Shown: positions 34,898 to 49,400 of the stretch, piece after piece
Numbering within the stretch: the stretch's first letter is position 1
Layout: every line of letters begins with the position of its first letter
Notes under the pieces: generated by a model
The model's database searches: none
What the model was told of the DNA's origin: nothing
The model's input: only the letters and a program-made list of their open reading frames with translations
Translations under genes and position numbers: made by a program
DNA from: Notospermus geniculatus
Taxonomy: Eukaryota > Nemertea > Pilidiophora > Heteronemertea > Lineidae
Assembly: GCA_002633025.1 (NCBI GenBank)
Contig: NMRB01000032.1
Span: 890,855-954,854 of the forward strand
Direction of reading: 5' to 3'
DNA length: 64,000 bases

Positions 34898-35331
34898 TAT
34901 TAGCACTGATTAGCAATTCTGATTCGGTTTACATTACTTTTTGAGAGAAAGATAAAGAAAAAGATGTTTTAAATAAATATTGAGGTGGAAGACTGTACAA
35001 TAACACTACAAAAGGGGTGGAGGACGGTAGTAGACGGTGGAGGACGGTAATTAGCATGACCCCTCTATGCCTATAGGCCTAGCCTCCAATCTATCATGGC
35101 TCCAGCATATGGCTAGGCCATGTAGGCGTCATCTCAGATTTGCCCCCCTCTCTGTGGCCAACACCAGTCCCACATTCAGCATGATTTTTCTGCAATGACC
35201 TGGTGTTGACATGTGACAAGAGTACCGGCTATCATCGTATGGTTGTATTTGGAATCAGTCAATGACTGTTGCATATGAATTGAACTATTTCAGTTCTCAC
35301 ATTTAACTCCCGCCCAACAAAACAGTGCAAA

Positions 35332-37447
35332 ATGGATTACATGCCAAATGGAACATCGTATATGTCACACACTTATTCCAATGATGAGATTGCAAGATGG
35401 GCAACACATGAACCACGTCCACCCTATGCCACCACGAACGACAACCACTCCATGAAATTTGGCCGGTCATTGCGTCCTGTCTCAGGTGAGATATTTAGCT
35501 CTGATTTTGGTATCACTGTATGTAACTTGTTTCAAAAATGAGTTTTAATTTGTAACTATTTGTAAAATTGTAACTTTAATACATGTATATTACCGGTATT
35601 TCTGACTGTGGTGTTGATGGTGATTCATTTGCCTTTTCTTTTAATCTTTTTTTTGTTCAGCTCTTTATGATACACTCACCTTCCTCTTAACAGCACCAGT
35701 CAAATCAGAATATGCCCAAATGAGACGACCTCCCTCTTCATCCTACAGTGTCAGAGATGGAGATGCCATATATCGACCTCCCTTCGCTCGTAAGTGTTCA
35801 ATATCAGATTTTTTGTTTTCTTTGTGAAAATGAAAGTGTTTTAACTGTCTGCATCCAGTGTAGGATGATCAAAAACACCATCTCTAGAGATGAAAGAGGA
35901 TTTTCATCTTCCCAACCCACCTGTGAAAAATCTCATTCTCCTCCACAAACAGATTGTCCCATCACAAAGACCAAGATTAGTGCCACAGTTACATTGTAAT
36001 ACATGTACAATTGCCTCTTTTCAGCTCGCAAAACAGATGCAATGTTTACAGATCTTGGTTTGGGGAAAACAGGGAGTGGCCTACCCTCATATAATCCACT
36101 CCATGACCCCCATCTCCAGGATTTCTACGGGCGAAAGTTCGGAAGAATGGTAGAGGTGGCTGAGGTAAGAATTGTGGCTTGATCTATGGACTTTCTACTG
36201 GCTGAAATAATATCAAATGAGACAGACACTAAGGATCCTAATAACCTTGGATGTTGTTCATGTCTAATGACCTTTGCTCTTTTTCCAGGCTCAGCAGAGG
36301 ATCCGCCATGACAGGCAGTCCCACCGCATAGTCCTGCGAAAGCAAATGAAAGAAAGGTCTAAAGCGTCCAGTAAAGTGGTGCTATATAAAATTGCTGTGA
36401 CGACTGGTGACCAAAAAGGATGCGGAACAGATGCTAGGGTAGGTACATGTAGATCTGGAAAAAAATGGAAGAAATAGAGTGTGTTACCGACTGTATTCTA
36501 TTATATGATAAATTACATATTGCAGTACTTTAATACTCTAAAACCTCTTTATCAAGGACGTATTCGAGTCTGGGTTGGTGTCTGCCCTTAACTGAAAGGT
36601 GTCCTCATTACAGAGGTAAAATACATGTACATAGACAGGACCTCTTTGGGACTGAATCTTGGTGTGCCCTATATAGAGGTGTCTTCCTGGTGTCTGCTAA
36701 GAGAGGTTCCATTGTCAAATTAATTACACTGTATTTGAATATCATTCATTGCAGGTTTTCATTCGCATCAACGGGACAAAGGGCAAGCTACCAAAGACTC
36801 GGTTATACAAGTTACCTGGAAAAAAGAACGGTGAAAAAGAGGCTTTCCGGTTCTCAAAAGAGAAACCAATGTCGGCTTCGGCTAAAAAGCAAAGAGAGAA
36901 GGCAGTACCGTTCAAGTTCGCGAAAGGGACGACACATGTGTTCAAAGTGAAGGCAGCAGACTTCGGAGAGATCAAATCAATCCATGTTGAGGTATATAAA
37001 TCTCTTTTCTGCATATGCTTCCATCATACTGTAAATCGTGCAATTTTCGTGTGCGTTTTATTTTCGCGGTCATGAGCCGAAATTCGAACTTAAACAGCGC
37101 GAAAATACAAACCCTTATGCATTTTCCATTGAATTATGAAGGTAATAAACGTGGAAATTAGTCTTCGCGGTTTTCAAAAATGACAAATTCGCGAACTGTT
37201 AGTGGCGAAAATTTCACGGTTTAAAGTAATTGATGACGATTGGTGTATGTTGTAAATCATACGGACCACTTTTTCTTCCAGCATGACGGTCTTGAGAAAA
37301 AGCACGGCTGGTTTCTGGAATCAGTCGAGGTCGTCAACACAGCCAATCACAAGTCATGGTTCTTTAGATGTGCTCAGTGGCTATCGCTGCATGTTGGAGA
37401 CTGCCAAAATAGTCGAGAACTATTTGCCAAAAAGAGTGCAAAAACAG
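35332..37447 (+). CDS. LOXHD1: LOXHD1 exons 1-6: N-terminal region and PLAT 1
   Basis: Exons 35332-35485, 35694-35789, 36025-36164, 36289-36438, 36755-36991 and 37282-37447. The start is the ATG at 35332, preceded by a possible 5' UTR acceptor (TATTTCAG at about 35292). Exons 1-3 encode a low-complexity region ending [16 protein letters not shown] 1 begins [12 protein letters not shown] in exon 4. Exon 5 carries an unusually long Lys-rich loop ([19 protein letters not shown] and onward) between beta strands. Exon 2 has a second in-frame acceptor at 35661, which would add 11 residues. Confidence 0.88.
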
Positions 37448-40400
37448 GTAAGGGGTGATGTTCAAATGCCTGCCACATACGTCATCCTGACTCGAGGTCA
37501 TGGGATTGATTCCCGGTTGCATTAGAGAGGGTAACTGTCCTGGACAAGGCAGGTTTTCCACTAAGGACTTCTTTTTCAGGGTAAATAAGGTCATATTTTA
37601 AGTTCTGCTTTTTTTTTGATAACTTTTTAGTCAACAATTTTCTTAGTCAACTTTCTCATCTTGTACAATTTTTAGCTCACTGGGGTGAGCTATTACGATG
37701 GTGCAGCGTCCGTCGTCCGTCGTCGTCCGTCGTCGTCCGTCGTCGTCGTCGTCGTCGTCGTCCGTCGTTGTCCGTTAGCAGGGCACGTTTCGTAACCGCT
37801 GGAGCTATTGATCTGAAACTTGGTACATATATACCCCTAGGTCAGATGACCCACGACACCAAGTTTCGGTCCGATTCGACTCTCAGTTTGGCCACCAGGT
37901 GGCGGAAACCAAAAACACAAAAAGTACAATAACTCCTGAACTAATGACTAGATCATCTTCAAATTTTTATCATAGGTGTAGCTAATAAGGATACATAACA
38001 TATATAACGGGTTTTTGATTTGACCTACTTTTCAAGGTCACAGAGGTCAAAGTTCGACAAAAGTGACGAACCTGCCACAGTTTGTCATTATTTCACCGAG
38101 CAACTTCATATCTTGCATAAACATGCATTGGAGGGGTACCTTAAAAAATACCAAGTTTCGGCCCGATTCGACATCCAATATGGCCGCCAGGTGGCGTAAC
38201 CTGAAAATCAAGTAAGTGCTATTACTCAGGAACGGCTTGACGCAGAGTGCTCAAATTTGATATTTACCTCCATCTAGATGACCTTTACATGCATGTCAAA
38301 TTTCGGCCTGATTTGACTTCAAACATGGCCACCAGGTGGCGTAACCCAAAAATCATCAAAGTGCTGTAACTCAGGAACGCCTTAACCCAAAGCGCTCCAA
38401 TTTGCTATGTGGCCCCCTGCAGATGACCTTTATGTCCATGTGAAGTTTCGGCCCGATCGGACATCCAATATGGCCGCCAGGTGGCGTAACCCGAAAATCA
38501 TCAAAGTGCTGTAACTCAGGAACGCCTTAACCCAAAGCGCGCCAATGTGCTATGTGGCCCCCTGCAGATGACCTTTATGTCCATGTGAAGTTTCGGCCCG
38601 ATCGGACATCCAATATGGCCGCCAGGTGGCGTAACCCGAAAATCATCAAAGTGCTGTAACTCAGGAACGCCTTAACCCAAAGCGCGCCAATGTGCTATGT
38701 GGCCCCCTGCAGATGACCTTTATGTCCATGTGAAGTTTCGGCCCGATCGGACATCCAATATGGCCGCCAGGTGGCGTAACCCGAAAATCATCAAAGTGCT
38801 GTAACTCAGGAACGCCTTAACCCAAAGCGCGCCAATGTGCTATGTGGCCCCCTGCAGATGACCTTTATGTCCATGTGAAGTTTCGGCCCGATCGGACATC
38901 CAATATGGCCGCCAGGTGGCGTAACCCGAAAATCATCAAAGTGCTGTAACTCAGGAACGACTTGACCCAAAGCGCTCCAATGTGCTATGTGGTCCCCTGC
39001 AGATGACCTTTATGTACATGTGAAGTTGCAGCCCGATCGGACATCTAATATGGCCGCCAGGTGGCATAACCCAAAAATCATCAAAGTCTTTTCTGGGAAT
39101 GACTTGACCCAGATTGCTCATAACTGATATGTACCTCCCTCTGTCATTAGACTATTATGTCCAACCCAGTGAGCACATGGTCCATGGACCATTTCATTCA
39201 CAATTTGTAATCATTTCCAGAATATGAGATTGTTGTTGTGACGGGTGACATAATCGGTGCTGGAACAAACTCCAATGTGTTCCTCACGATTCACGGGAAA
39301 TCCGGCGTCACTCCCAAGATGCATCTGAAGAGCAGCCAGAAAAACTGCTTCACACGAAACCAGAGTGATATTTTTGTGATGAAAGCCAATTGTGTTGGAC
39401 CTATGACTAAAGTAAGGTAAGCACCACTGTTCTGTTTCTATGAGGCCTCTTCGTTACTGACTCTGCACAGTTCAAAGCATTCTTTATGGCCTTAAGGCGC
39501 CTCTTCACCTGAGACTGTTCTCATGTGATTTGGCTCTCTATGGGCAACTCAACCGTAGAAAACTATGGGTACCGCACACTTAAAGATTCGAAGCCGACCT
39601 GACTCATTATGGGCCATACCTTTTTTAGACGAACTACATTTTACGTTTCAGAATCCAGCACGATAATACAGGAAAATACCCCGGATGGTACGTGGAGCGT
39701 ATCGTCATAACCGACCTCAAACACCCCAAGTGGAAATACTTCTTCCCTTGTGGGCAGTGGTTGTCAAAGACAGAAGGAGACGGATCCATTTGTAGAGATC
39801 TTATGGGCAGCCAAGACCCTCTGGCTCAGCGTAAAGGTATGAGGGCGAAGTCATGAATATCCCAATGCTTATATTTAACCTAGTTGCAGAATTTCCAAGG
39901 GGATCACACACACATCCTTGCTTCAGCAGATTGTAGTGTTAGTAAATTGCGGAGCACATTATACTCTGGAATTTCTCTTTGGAATATTTTTCTTGATGAT
40001 GCAAGTAGCTGGGGGGGGGGGGTTGCACTGACAGTGNTTCAGTAGCGAAACAGCTTTCTCTGTGCCTCACTTGCATTTTGGGTACACACGTACAATGCTT
40101 AAGCTTTAAGGCTCTGACTGCATGCTTTATTGAACTACATGTACATGTACGGTACCAATACATCTATCCATCCACGTCCGTTTGCAGCTGGCAATTGAAT
40201 CTCTTGGTGAAAGAAAACCTAATTTTCAAAACAAATATTTCCAAAACCATCTGTCTTAGAATACAAACTCATCAGCTCAGTTTACAAACAGTTTAGGAAG
40301 GACACCCGTAGTTCAATTCATTGTGCAGTCAGATCTTGAGTTATGTGTGTGGCGGTCTAGGAAAACCCGTCAGAAGTCACTGAGTGATCACCAGGGTTGT

Positions 40401-43400
40401 TAGATTGCCTGTGCATTGATCTGCTACTGTTCACCTGTTACGTAGTATATTTCTGCTATTGAAATGTGCGGGTTCACCAAGGCCATTAACACTTTCCTCA
40501 AACGCGACATCCGACGGGTTTTCCTGGACCGCCTCACATGTATGGGTCGAGACTGTATGTGTATGCACTGTACATACTACATATAGCTCAACTTACTAAA
40601 ACACTGCCTCTTCCTTCTTTTTGCTTTACTGATGCACTTCTTCCATGCTGCGTTGTGTTGGAAACATTGTAGAAGGTGAGTGAAACAAAAAAAGATCCAA
40701 CCATCACAGGAATGTCACAGCCCATCTACAAGGTCTTACCTAATCAAGCTGCTCACTCTACATGCTAACCGAAACATTGGCTGATATTCTTAAAAGTTTT
40801 GCAGTACATTTACATTGGACATCGCTGTGCAAATCTTAAGTAAAAGCATTTGCTAACTCTTATGAATACCAGCCATTGTCCTTGATTATCAGATTGTCAT
40901 GTATTCTCATTTCCAGCGAGCAAGTATCGTGTGTCCGTCTACACCGGGGATGTCCGTGGAGCTGGAACGGATGCCAACGTGCATATCAGCCTTTTCGGCG
41001 ATCAGGGAGAGTCAACCCCAAAACGCTTGGAGAAATCTGGGAATAACTTTGAACGGGGAAAGTGAGTTGAATTGAAACTTCATGGAATATACCTATCTAC
41101 TTATAGGCCCTGTTCTCCTGAACATTGATGGATATTGATGTCGAGTGCTTTTGCTGTTATTGCATCTAATTTACGTTTCCAGGAAAGATGAATTCATGAT
41201 AAGTTGTCCAAATGTTGGCAGTGTCCAGCGAATCCGTATCGGCCATGACAACTCAGGACCTAGCCCTGGCTGGTTCCTTGACAAGGTAAATATAGGAACT
41301 CCATGAGTAATAATGTTAGGCTTGTATATATGTAGTAGTGCTTTTCCACTCTAGGACTTTACAATTACAGAAACCTTCCTTGGTATGGTACTCAGTAAGC
41401 AGCTTATTCAGCGTATCACCTTTCAAATCATTTGAGAATACAGAGTGATCAATGAAGAGGATATTGAACCTGTGGCCTCTAGGTTACTAGTTCAATGCTC
41501 TGAACTTGATGTCAGAATTGATGAGGTCTGTTTTCCTTTAGGTCATCATCGATGACATGGAACGGAGTCGAGTGTACGAGTTTCCGTGCCAACGATGGTT
41601 CGCCAAGGATGAAGATGATGGGAGAATATCTCGTGAACTTTTTCATGGTGTTGGTATTGACGATGCTGTCCCAGGTATGTTTTGTTGTCTTTGGAATCTA
41701 CTCTGACGGGACCTTATAGACCGCCAGTCTCTCAAAAAACGTTTCTGGGGAATTTGAGGAGTAGCTCATTCAGCTCATTACTTGATCCTTTCAGAACAGT
41801 TGTGAGAATTAAATGGCGACTCGGCTGGGAATCAAATCCCTCACCTCTTGCTTCGTCTCAAGTCTAAAAATCAACCACTGTCTTCCCGCTATTGCTAATT
41901 TCTATGACTTCAGTTCAACAACAACATGTAGTGTTTCTTAGATTCAAGAAAGACATACGCATGTATTTTCTTTTGTCAATTTCTATAGGTGTACCGTACC
42001 AGATCAGGATGACGACAGGCGATGTCCGCCTTGCCTCCACCTCAGCCCGAGTATTCATTATCATGTATGGTGGGAAAGATGGCGAGGAAAACAGCGGGAA
42101 AATATGGCTGGACAACGGCCAATTTGAACGTGGAAAGACAGACATATTTGATGTTGAAGTTGGAACAATGCTGATGCCGCTAACTCGGATTGATGTTGGT
42201 CATGACAACTCTGGTCCAGGACCAGGGTGGTATTTGGACAAGGTAGGTTAAAAAAGAACTTAACCCCTCCTCCCAATTTGCCTTCTTAACACTACATTGT
42301 GGAGCAGTAGCAGAGCAGTACAGTGCACCATGTGTAATCATGTTGGAAGTTGCATACCAGAGAAAATTTCGTTCTGCCCATTTTCAGGTGGTCATCAGCT
42401 GTCCCAGTGCAGGTGTTGAGCAGACGTTCCTCTGTAACAAATGGTTTGCCCTCGATGAGGGTGATGGCGTGATTGAACGAACGCTGTATGAACAGAAAAC
42501 ATTGAGAAAACAAGAAGAGAAAAGTAAGTAGGCCAGATTAATTGGGTACATGTATTTCTACTGATTTGACAGGTTAGGACACTTTGGCTTTAACTGATAC
42601 CTTATTCTTTTCCAGAGATCACTTGGTTCGTACGGGTCTATACAAGCCAGATGAAAGGTGCTGGAACGGATGCCAATGTCCACATCGTCGTCTATGGCTT
42701 CGGCAAGAAAAAAGAGGTCCTGAAGTCGGACCGGATCCCCCTGAATGCCAAGGGAGATATGTTTGAGTCTGGTCAGTGTGATAAGTTCAAGATAAGCATG
42801 GCTGATATTGGTGTCCCGTTCAAGTTAAGAGTGGCTCATGATAACACTGGTTCTGCTGCTGGTTGGCACTTGGACAGGGTATGTACTCGTNATCGGAATA
42901 AAAATAAAAATAAAATCCAAAAATTAAAAAAAAACCTAACTCAACCATGGCAGCATCAGGACGAATGAAGGCAAAACTTACGTTACAAGGCTGGACACAT
43001 CACAGACATGACAGAGGGAACAGATAGATCATGCTTCCGAATCCAGTTCTGTCATCTGCACATGTGCAAAGTCAAAAGGTGTCACTTTTATTTCGGATAT
43101 CAGGGTTTTTAAGATCGGGGGCAATAAAAAATGACAATTTTTCCTATTTTTTTCTCAAAAAAGCCCGAAACTGACATCGGCGGATCCGCCAAACAAGTAA
43201 TAAAAAACGAATGGCCTTACAGATAATAAAATTCACGATACTGCCCATGTTCCAGCTACTTCGGAAAAACAAGTATCCACCCAAGGGTCTATGACAAAGT
43301 ACGGTATTATTATAACCAAGGTGTTGGTAATGGCATTTACTGAAGAATGTTATAGCTCACTCTGATTGGTGACATTTATAAATATTTCAGGTCGACAAGT

Positions 43401-46400
43401 TTGAACTTGAGGCATGCGAACTCAAACAGTTGAAAAAGATTCGGATCGGTCATGACGGGAAGAACCCTGGCTCTGGTTGGTACCTTGACAAGGTCATCAT
43501 ACAAGAGGCCGGCTCTCCAGACACCAAGGTCACGTTTGACGTCAATCGTTGGTTGGCGTTTGACGAGGATGATGGTGCCATTGTGAGGGAAATAACGGCA
43601 TCCGGTGCTCAAGGGTTAACGAGTAAGTTTCAATAATTAACCACAAAGCAGTGGCCTTTCTTGCTGTCAATCAGCTTTGCACTGCTAGGCCTTCATTTGG
43701 CCATGTTTCTAACCCCTGTATGGAACCTTTCCATGGGATAAAGTCTGTCTTCCGTCCCATATATGGGACTATCATTTGGCATAAAGTCTGCCTTCTGTGG
43801 TTAGAATGGGTTAAAGTCTCCTTGCTTTGTTTTATTTTAGCCACATCATACCACGTCCATGTCAAGACTGGCGACTGTAAGAATGCCGGCACAGATGCCA
43901 ATGTCCATGTCCAACTTTTCGGCTCGTCTGGTGATACGGGGAAACTTGCACTCAAGAGTGCTGACAACACTTTTAACAAGTTTGAGAAAGGGCGAACGGA
44001 TTTGTTCAAGCTGGAGGCTGCTGATATAGGAAAGGTAGGGTTCCGAAATCTGGCTCAGAGAGATTTATATCAAGCTCACATACCAGGATAACAATTTTAT
44101 CAGCTTGTCCATTCCAAAAGGCCCCATCCCATGGAAGGCTTTTCTTGCACAGTTTGCACTCTGTGGGCAAGTCAACTGTAGGAAATTATGGGCAGTCTTT
44201 TGTGTCATTTGTCTCAGCATAACTCCTTTGGAAATCGACAATGGTGAATTGCCCATTGAGAGCCAACTCACAGGAGAAAACTCCCGTGGAGGAGCACCTG
44301 AAAGGTCGGCCGTTTTGGTTGCTTCATGGTCCCATTGTAGTCAATGGATTCTACTACTGATGCCTATGGAGCATTCCTTGTTGAAGACTCTTCATAGGTT
44401 ACGGCGGGCCTAGTTGCCAGCAGGTCAAGGGTCAAGGACCTCAGCAAATGGACAATTTGCTAGGCTTACCTGTCGTCTTGTTTGCGAGACATTAGAATTC
44501 CTAACACAATACATAACATAACCTTCTTTCTTGAGTAAATAAAGATAACATTTTGTCTCTGGACAACCATTGTAAAGAATTATAGATGTAGACCTAACAC
44601 AGACTTGATGCATGCCTGCTTTTCACTCACTTGACTTTTATAACTAACAGATTGTTAGGCTGCGTATTGGGTTAGACTTGGAGGAGACGGTAGGCTTCCC
44701 AGTAATATTTTGGTGGCGTAATTTTTGCATCGTACTTGCTTGAGTGCTTATTTTTCCACTGCTTTCTGCTGTCTTTATCATTTCATGGACTCGGCCAATG
44801 CAATCAGTGTTAGAGAAAGTGCACTGAGGTCTTCAGTCATCCAGGGGTTTTTGTATGTTTTCCACTCAATGTCCACAGTGTTGTGAATACATGTACATGC
44901 ACGTTAACTTAAAACAGGGAGTCCACTGCACTACATCCTGCATTCTACCAACCCACCTTGAGTCATTTGTGTACATACTACAAAATTTGAAACAGTTTGG
45001 AAGTCAAGGACTGTCTTGATTCTGATCTGGAAGTATAGACATTTCACAGATCTACATTCGGAGTTGCAGGGAATAGTACATCTGCAAAATCACCCAAGGA
45101 AGTCTTTGGTTTCAAATTTGGATTCAAAATTTGCAACCTGTGTTTCCTCAAATCTTCATGCCATATCCCAACCTTCAGCATGTGCAGCATCACCAATCCA
45201 CATTTTCTACTTGTTAGATTTTTCGTTCACTTTCAACATTTTGCTGTTGTCACTAGGCCTACGTACGTCTACCGGTACTGAGTGACCTTCTCATTCTGGC
45301 TCTAAATGCAATATTATACCTGTTGACTGCTCCTCAGTTTATTTCTGATGAATGAATCTCATCAATTTGAAGAATCTGCTTCACAAAATGTAGTCTCATT
45401 ATATGACACTGGATGGATGGGTTACAAGACATCCGTTTTGAATTCAAGACTTTAGAAAATTTGTGATTGAATGACAGTTGTCCAGCGGGTGCATCGGATT
45501 TCTATGGAATGAAATGCGTACTTAAATTTTCAGATTGAGAAGCTACGCATCGGCCATGACAGCTTCCTGGCGTCTGCAGGATGGTTCTTGGATGAAGTCC
45601 GTGTTGATATTCCATCGCGTGGCGAGTATTATCGCTTCGCTTGTCACCGTTGGCTGGATCGTGGTGAGGATGATGGGAAGACGGAAATCGACATCGAACC
45701 GTCGGAAATGAGGGAAGGACAAATATGTAAGTGTTGGGCATTCTGACGGCTGTCACAGTTTGTTGGTTGATAATATCTGCATTTCGGACCTCCAACTTGC
45801 TTCAAACTCTGTGACTACCGCCATACCGGTAGGCAAAGAGTCTGAAGCAGTACCTCCAAACGCCCGTGGTGTTAAAATGCAAAAGCTAATCAAACAAGTT
45901 TTACCAACACTTTCTCACTCTGCAAACTGATTCGTGTTTTCAGATATACCGTATGAAATCACTGTCTGGACTGGAGGTAAGCAAGGTGCCGGGACGGATG
46001 CCAATGTTTTCCTACAAATGTACGGCGAGAAGGGCAAGACAGAGGAATACCAAATTAGGAATAGGACGGACAACTTTGAAAGGAATCAAGTCGATAAATT
46101 CAAGGTGCGTACAGTTTAACAGACTGACAACTGTCTCATAATCTACCTGTTCAGTGGCACTGCAGATTATACAGATAGTTACTGCAAAAAAATGCTCCCT
46201 TGTCCTTTGGTTCAGACTTGAATGACAAGCCCGAGCTGTTTCCAGTCCCTCTTTTATCTCAACCTTGGAGGAGTCACCACAAAAGTGCGAATCGTGCTAT
46301 CTGTGGACTTTTTTTGATTCCAGATTGAGGCTGCCGATGTTGGCCATTTGCTGAAAGTTCGTATCGGACACGACGGCACCGGACCACTTGCTGGATGGTA

Positions 46401-49400
46401 CATGAATAAAGTAAGTCATCCCACTGACCACTGGTGGAAATGCTTTTACTGTTGGAAAACAGGTGTCTTGGGCTCTATTGTCTTGTCAACATCACTTGAG
46501 GCCGACATGTGATGTAAAATTTGTAAAACTTGAAAAAAACATCTTTTTCAGATGATGATTCAAAGACACTACATCAAGCAGACGGCTATGGAGAGACGCA
46601 AAGCTCAGATGAAGAAAAAACAGTCCGCGTTATCGCGGTTGAGCCGGCACCATGATGATGATGAGGATGACTACCGTGAAAAACCAGGTACATTCAGGTT
46701 CTGTGACCTTCATCAGTTGAAATATCAAGTTTTAATCACTTTCAAATGACATGTACCAAAGTGACGTTCTTCTTTCTTGCAGGTCTTCAGCGCCAGTCGA
46801 CCATGACGTCACTCGGAGACAGGGAGTTTGAACGCTACTGGTTTGTTTGCAACAAGTGGTTTGCCAAGTCTGAGGGTGACGGACTGATCGTACGAGAATT
46901 ACTCCCCACAACAGAGGATGGAAAAGTCTTGAATACAGGCTTAGAGGGTAAGTTTCTGGAGTTAGTATAGTCCGTATAGAATTTGTTTACATTCTATATA
47001 TAGTTTCTATTGAATTTCTATAGTTTCTGTGGAATTTGTTTAGCTTCTGTGAAATTTATTTAGTTCCCATGGAATCTATATATTTCAGAGATCGAATATG
47101 AGGTCAGAGTTCGCACTGGAGACAAATTTGGAGCTGGAACTGATGCGAACGTCTTCATTATCATTGCCGGAGACAAGGGTGACACTGGCGAGAGACAACT
47201 GAAGAATTCTAACAACATTAACAAGTTTGAGAAGGGCCTGGTATGTTGATTGCTCTAACTCACATAGAAAGTTCATTTTAACTTCAAATATCATGTTGAT
47301 ACCTATATCGACTGACAGAACATCAATCACATTGACTTTTATTTCTTTACCAGATTGACGTCTTCAAGTTACCTGCCATTGACCTTGGCACACTGAAGAA
47401 GGTCAAGATTCGCCATGACAACAAGGGAGGCGGTGCAGCATGGTTCTTGGATTATGTTGAAATTGATGATCCCAAGGAGAAACAGAGGTAATATAAGACT
47501 GCTTTTTTGCCAGGAAGAAATGACCGTGGCCAGTTTCACGTACATTGCATTTCAATAGGTCTCTGATAGACTGGGCCACACTTTCGGTGACGTGTTTTCT
47601 TTGCTTTATTGAAACTTTCCATTTACCGGTACTCTTTCAGTTATTTCTTCCCTTGCCAACGTTGGCTGGCGACGGATGAAGAGGACGGTCAGATAGCGCG
47701 GGAGCTCGTCCCAGTGGATCCCAGCATCAAGAACCGGTTACACGGGAAGGGATCGGATGCTGTCAGGAAGGAGATTGCATTTGTCACCAAAGGTGTGTGT
47801 TTTTACCTTTGAACCCTTTCACCTCCAGTGGCAGTTAGATTAAAAACTAGAAGGCCTGCCAAAGTCTGAAATATGAAGTTGACGTACAGGAACCATACGC
47901 GTACTCAGTTACATCAGTGTGAGTTCTTCATATTTCTCTGTTTTAGCCCACATGAACACATACCATGTCAACGTGACTACGGGAGATGTCTGGGGAGCCG
48001 GCACAGACTCTAATGTTTACGTCTACTTGTTCGGCGACAAGGATGACACAGGTAAGTACACAGGTATCGGTACCCCAATTGTGGGATCTTGCACTTTTTC
48101 TCGCATGGAGTCCAGATTCATGGGATGACTTAGACTGTTGTTCTGACCAACTGATGTTCATGTTTTGCAAGGAAATGTGCTCAGGTGATTTGGTCTGCAT
48201 TGAAAATACACAGCATAGAAAATTGCTGAATTATGATTCAGAATGCCACCCAAACCATGTCCTATGCTCTAGACCGACTCCTCTCCTTTCCAGGCAAGGT
48301 ACTCCTGAAATCGTCATTGACTCACAAGAACAAATTTGAAAGAAATCGGACTGACGAATTCATCGTCGAAGCTGTCGATATCGGTGAACTGCAGAAAATT
48401 CGGTAAGTTTATTCTTGGGGACCTGTTTGTTTTGGGTTGGGCTTTCCGCAGTCTGCGGTGAAAGTACTTAGCAGTTGTATATTGCCTTTTATTCCTTCTT
48501 TAGCAAAAAATCAGTAACAATTAACCTAGGTAGCCATGGTTACAGTAGACTCAATCCATTTGCCTGAATTGGAAAGTTAGCCTCCGAGTTTGCATAGGCT
48601 TACATTGTGGCAATCCAGCGGCACATAAATTAGTTTCTACATTGCCAGCTAATTCTGAATGAACTGTAGGCACTCTCGCTGGAGGTGGGATCTAATTTTC
48701 ACCATCCATTAACATATGTAGCATTAAAATATTAAAAATTGGTTGTTGTGTTCCCGTCACATTAAGTATTGTCTTATTTGTCTGCTGATGTAACATTATC
48801 ACAATCAAGAAAAGCATGAGAATATTGTGATGTCAACTTGTTGTTTTTCACCTTTTTTTGTAATTTCTTTGAAAATGATGATGTCTGGTTGGGATTTTCT
48901 TGAACTCTGACATTGAGGACCACCTTTTCTACCTTTTTTGCATCGTATTTTAGGAGGTGCTTTTCTTCTTACACAACCCTTACCCTTTTTAGCTCACCTC
49001 TGTGGAGGTGAGCTTCTCTCATGGTGTGTCGTCCGTCGTCCGTCGTCGTCCGTCGTCCGGCGTCGTCCGTCGTCGTCCGTCGTCGTTAACAGGGGTGGCA
49101 CGTTTCTAAACCGCTTGGGTTACAAACTTAAAATTTGGTGTATAGGCACTCTATGGTAAAAACTATCTCTGGACCGAAACTTAGCGCTGCTGCTTGTACA
49201 CTCTGGCCTGTAGGGGGCGCTTTGTGAAAACCTTCTTTCGGCCGTATCTCCTGAACGCTGTTAGCTAGAACCACGAAACTTTTATGGTGGGTTCCTCTGA
49301 TGAGACAACATCACATAAATCCCGGGTTTTTGATTTGACCTACTTTTCAAGGTCACAGAGGTCAAAGTTCGAAATTCACTGTTTGGTGGCACATTTCATG

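Noticed and set aside
37700-37775. CRISPR-like or coding meaning of the CGTCGTC tract
   Set aside because: Simple-sequence tract within a dispersed eukaryotic repeat; no spacers or unit structure.
40670-40676. Three-base microexon in LOXHD1 (TAG|AAG|GTGAGT)
   Set aside because: Possible in phase, but flanking exons already join perfectly and a three-base match is easily due to chance.
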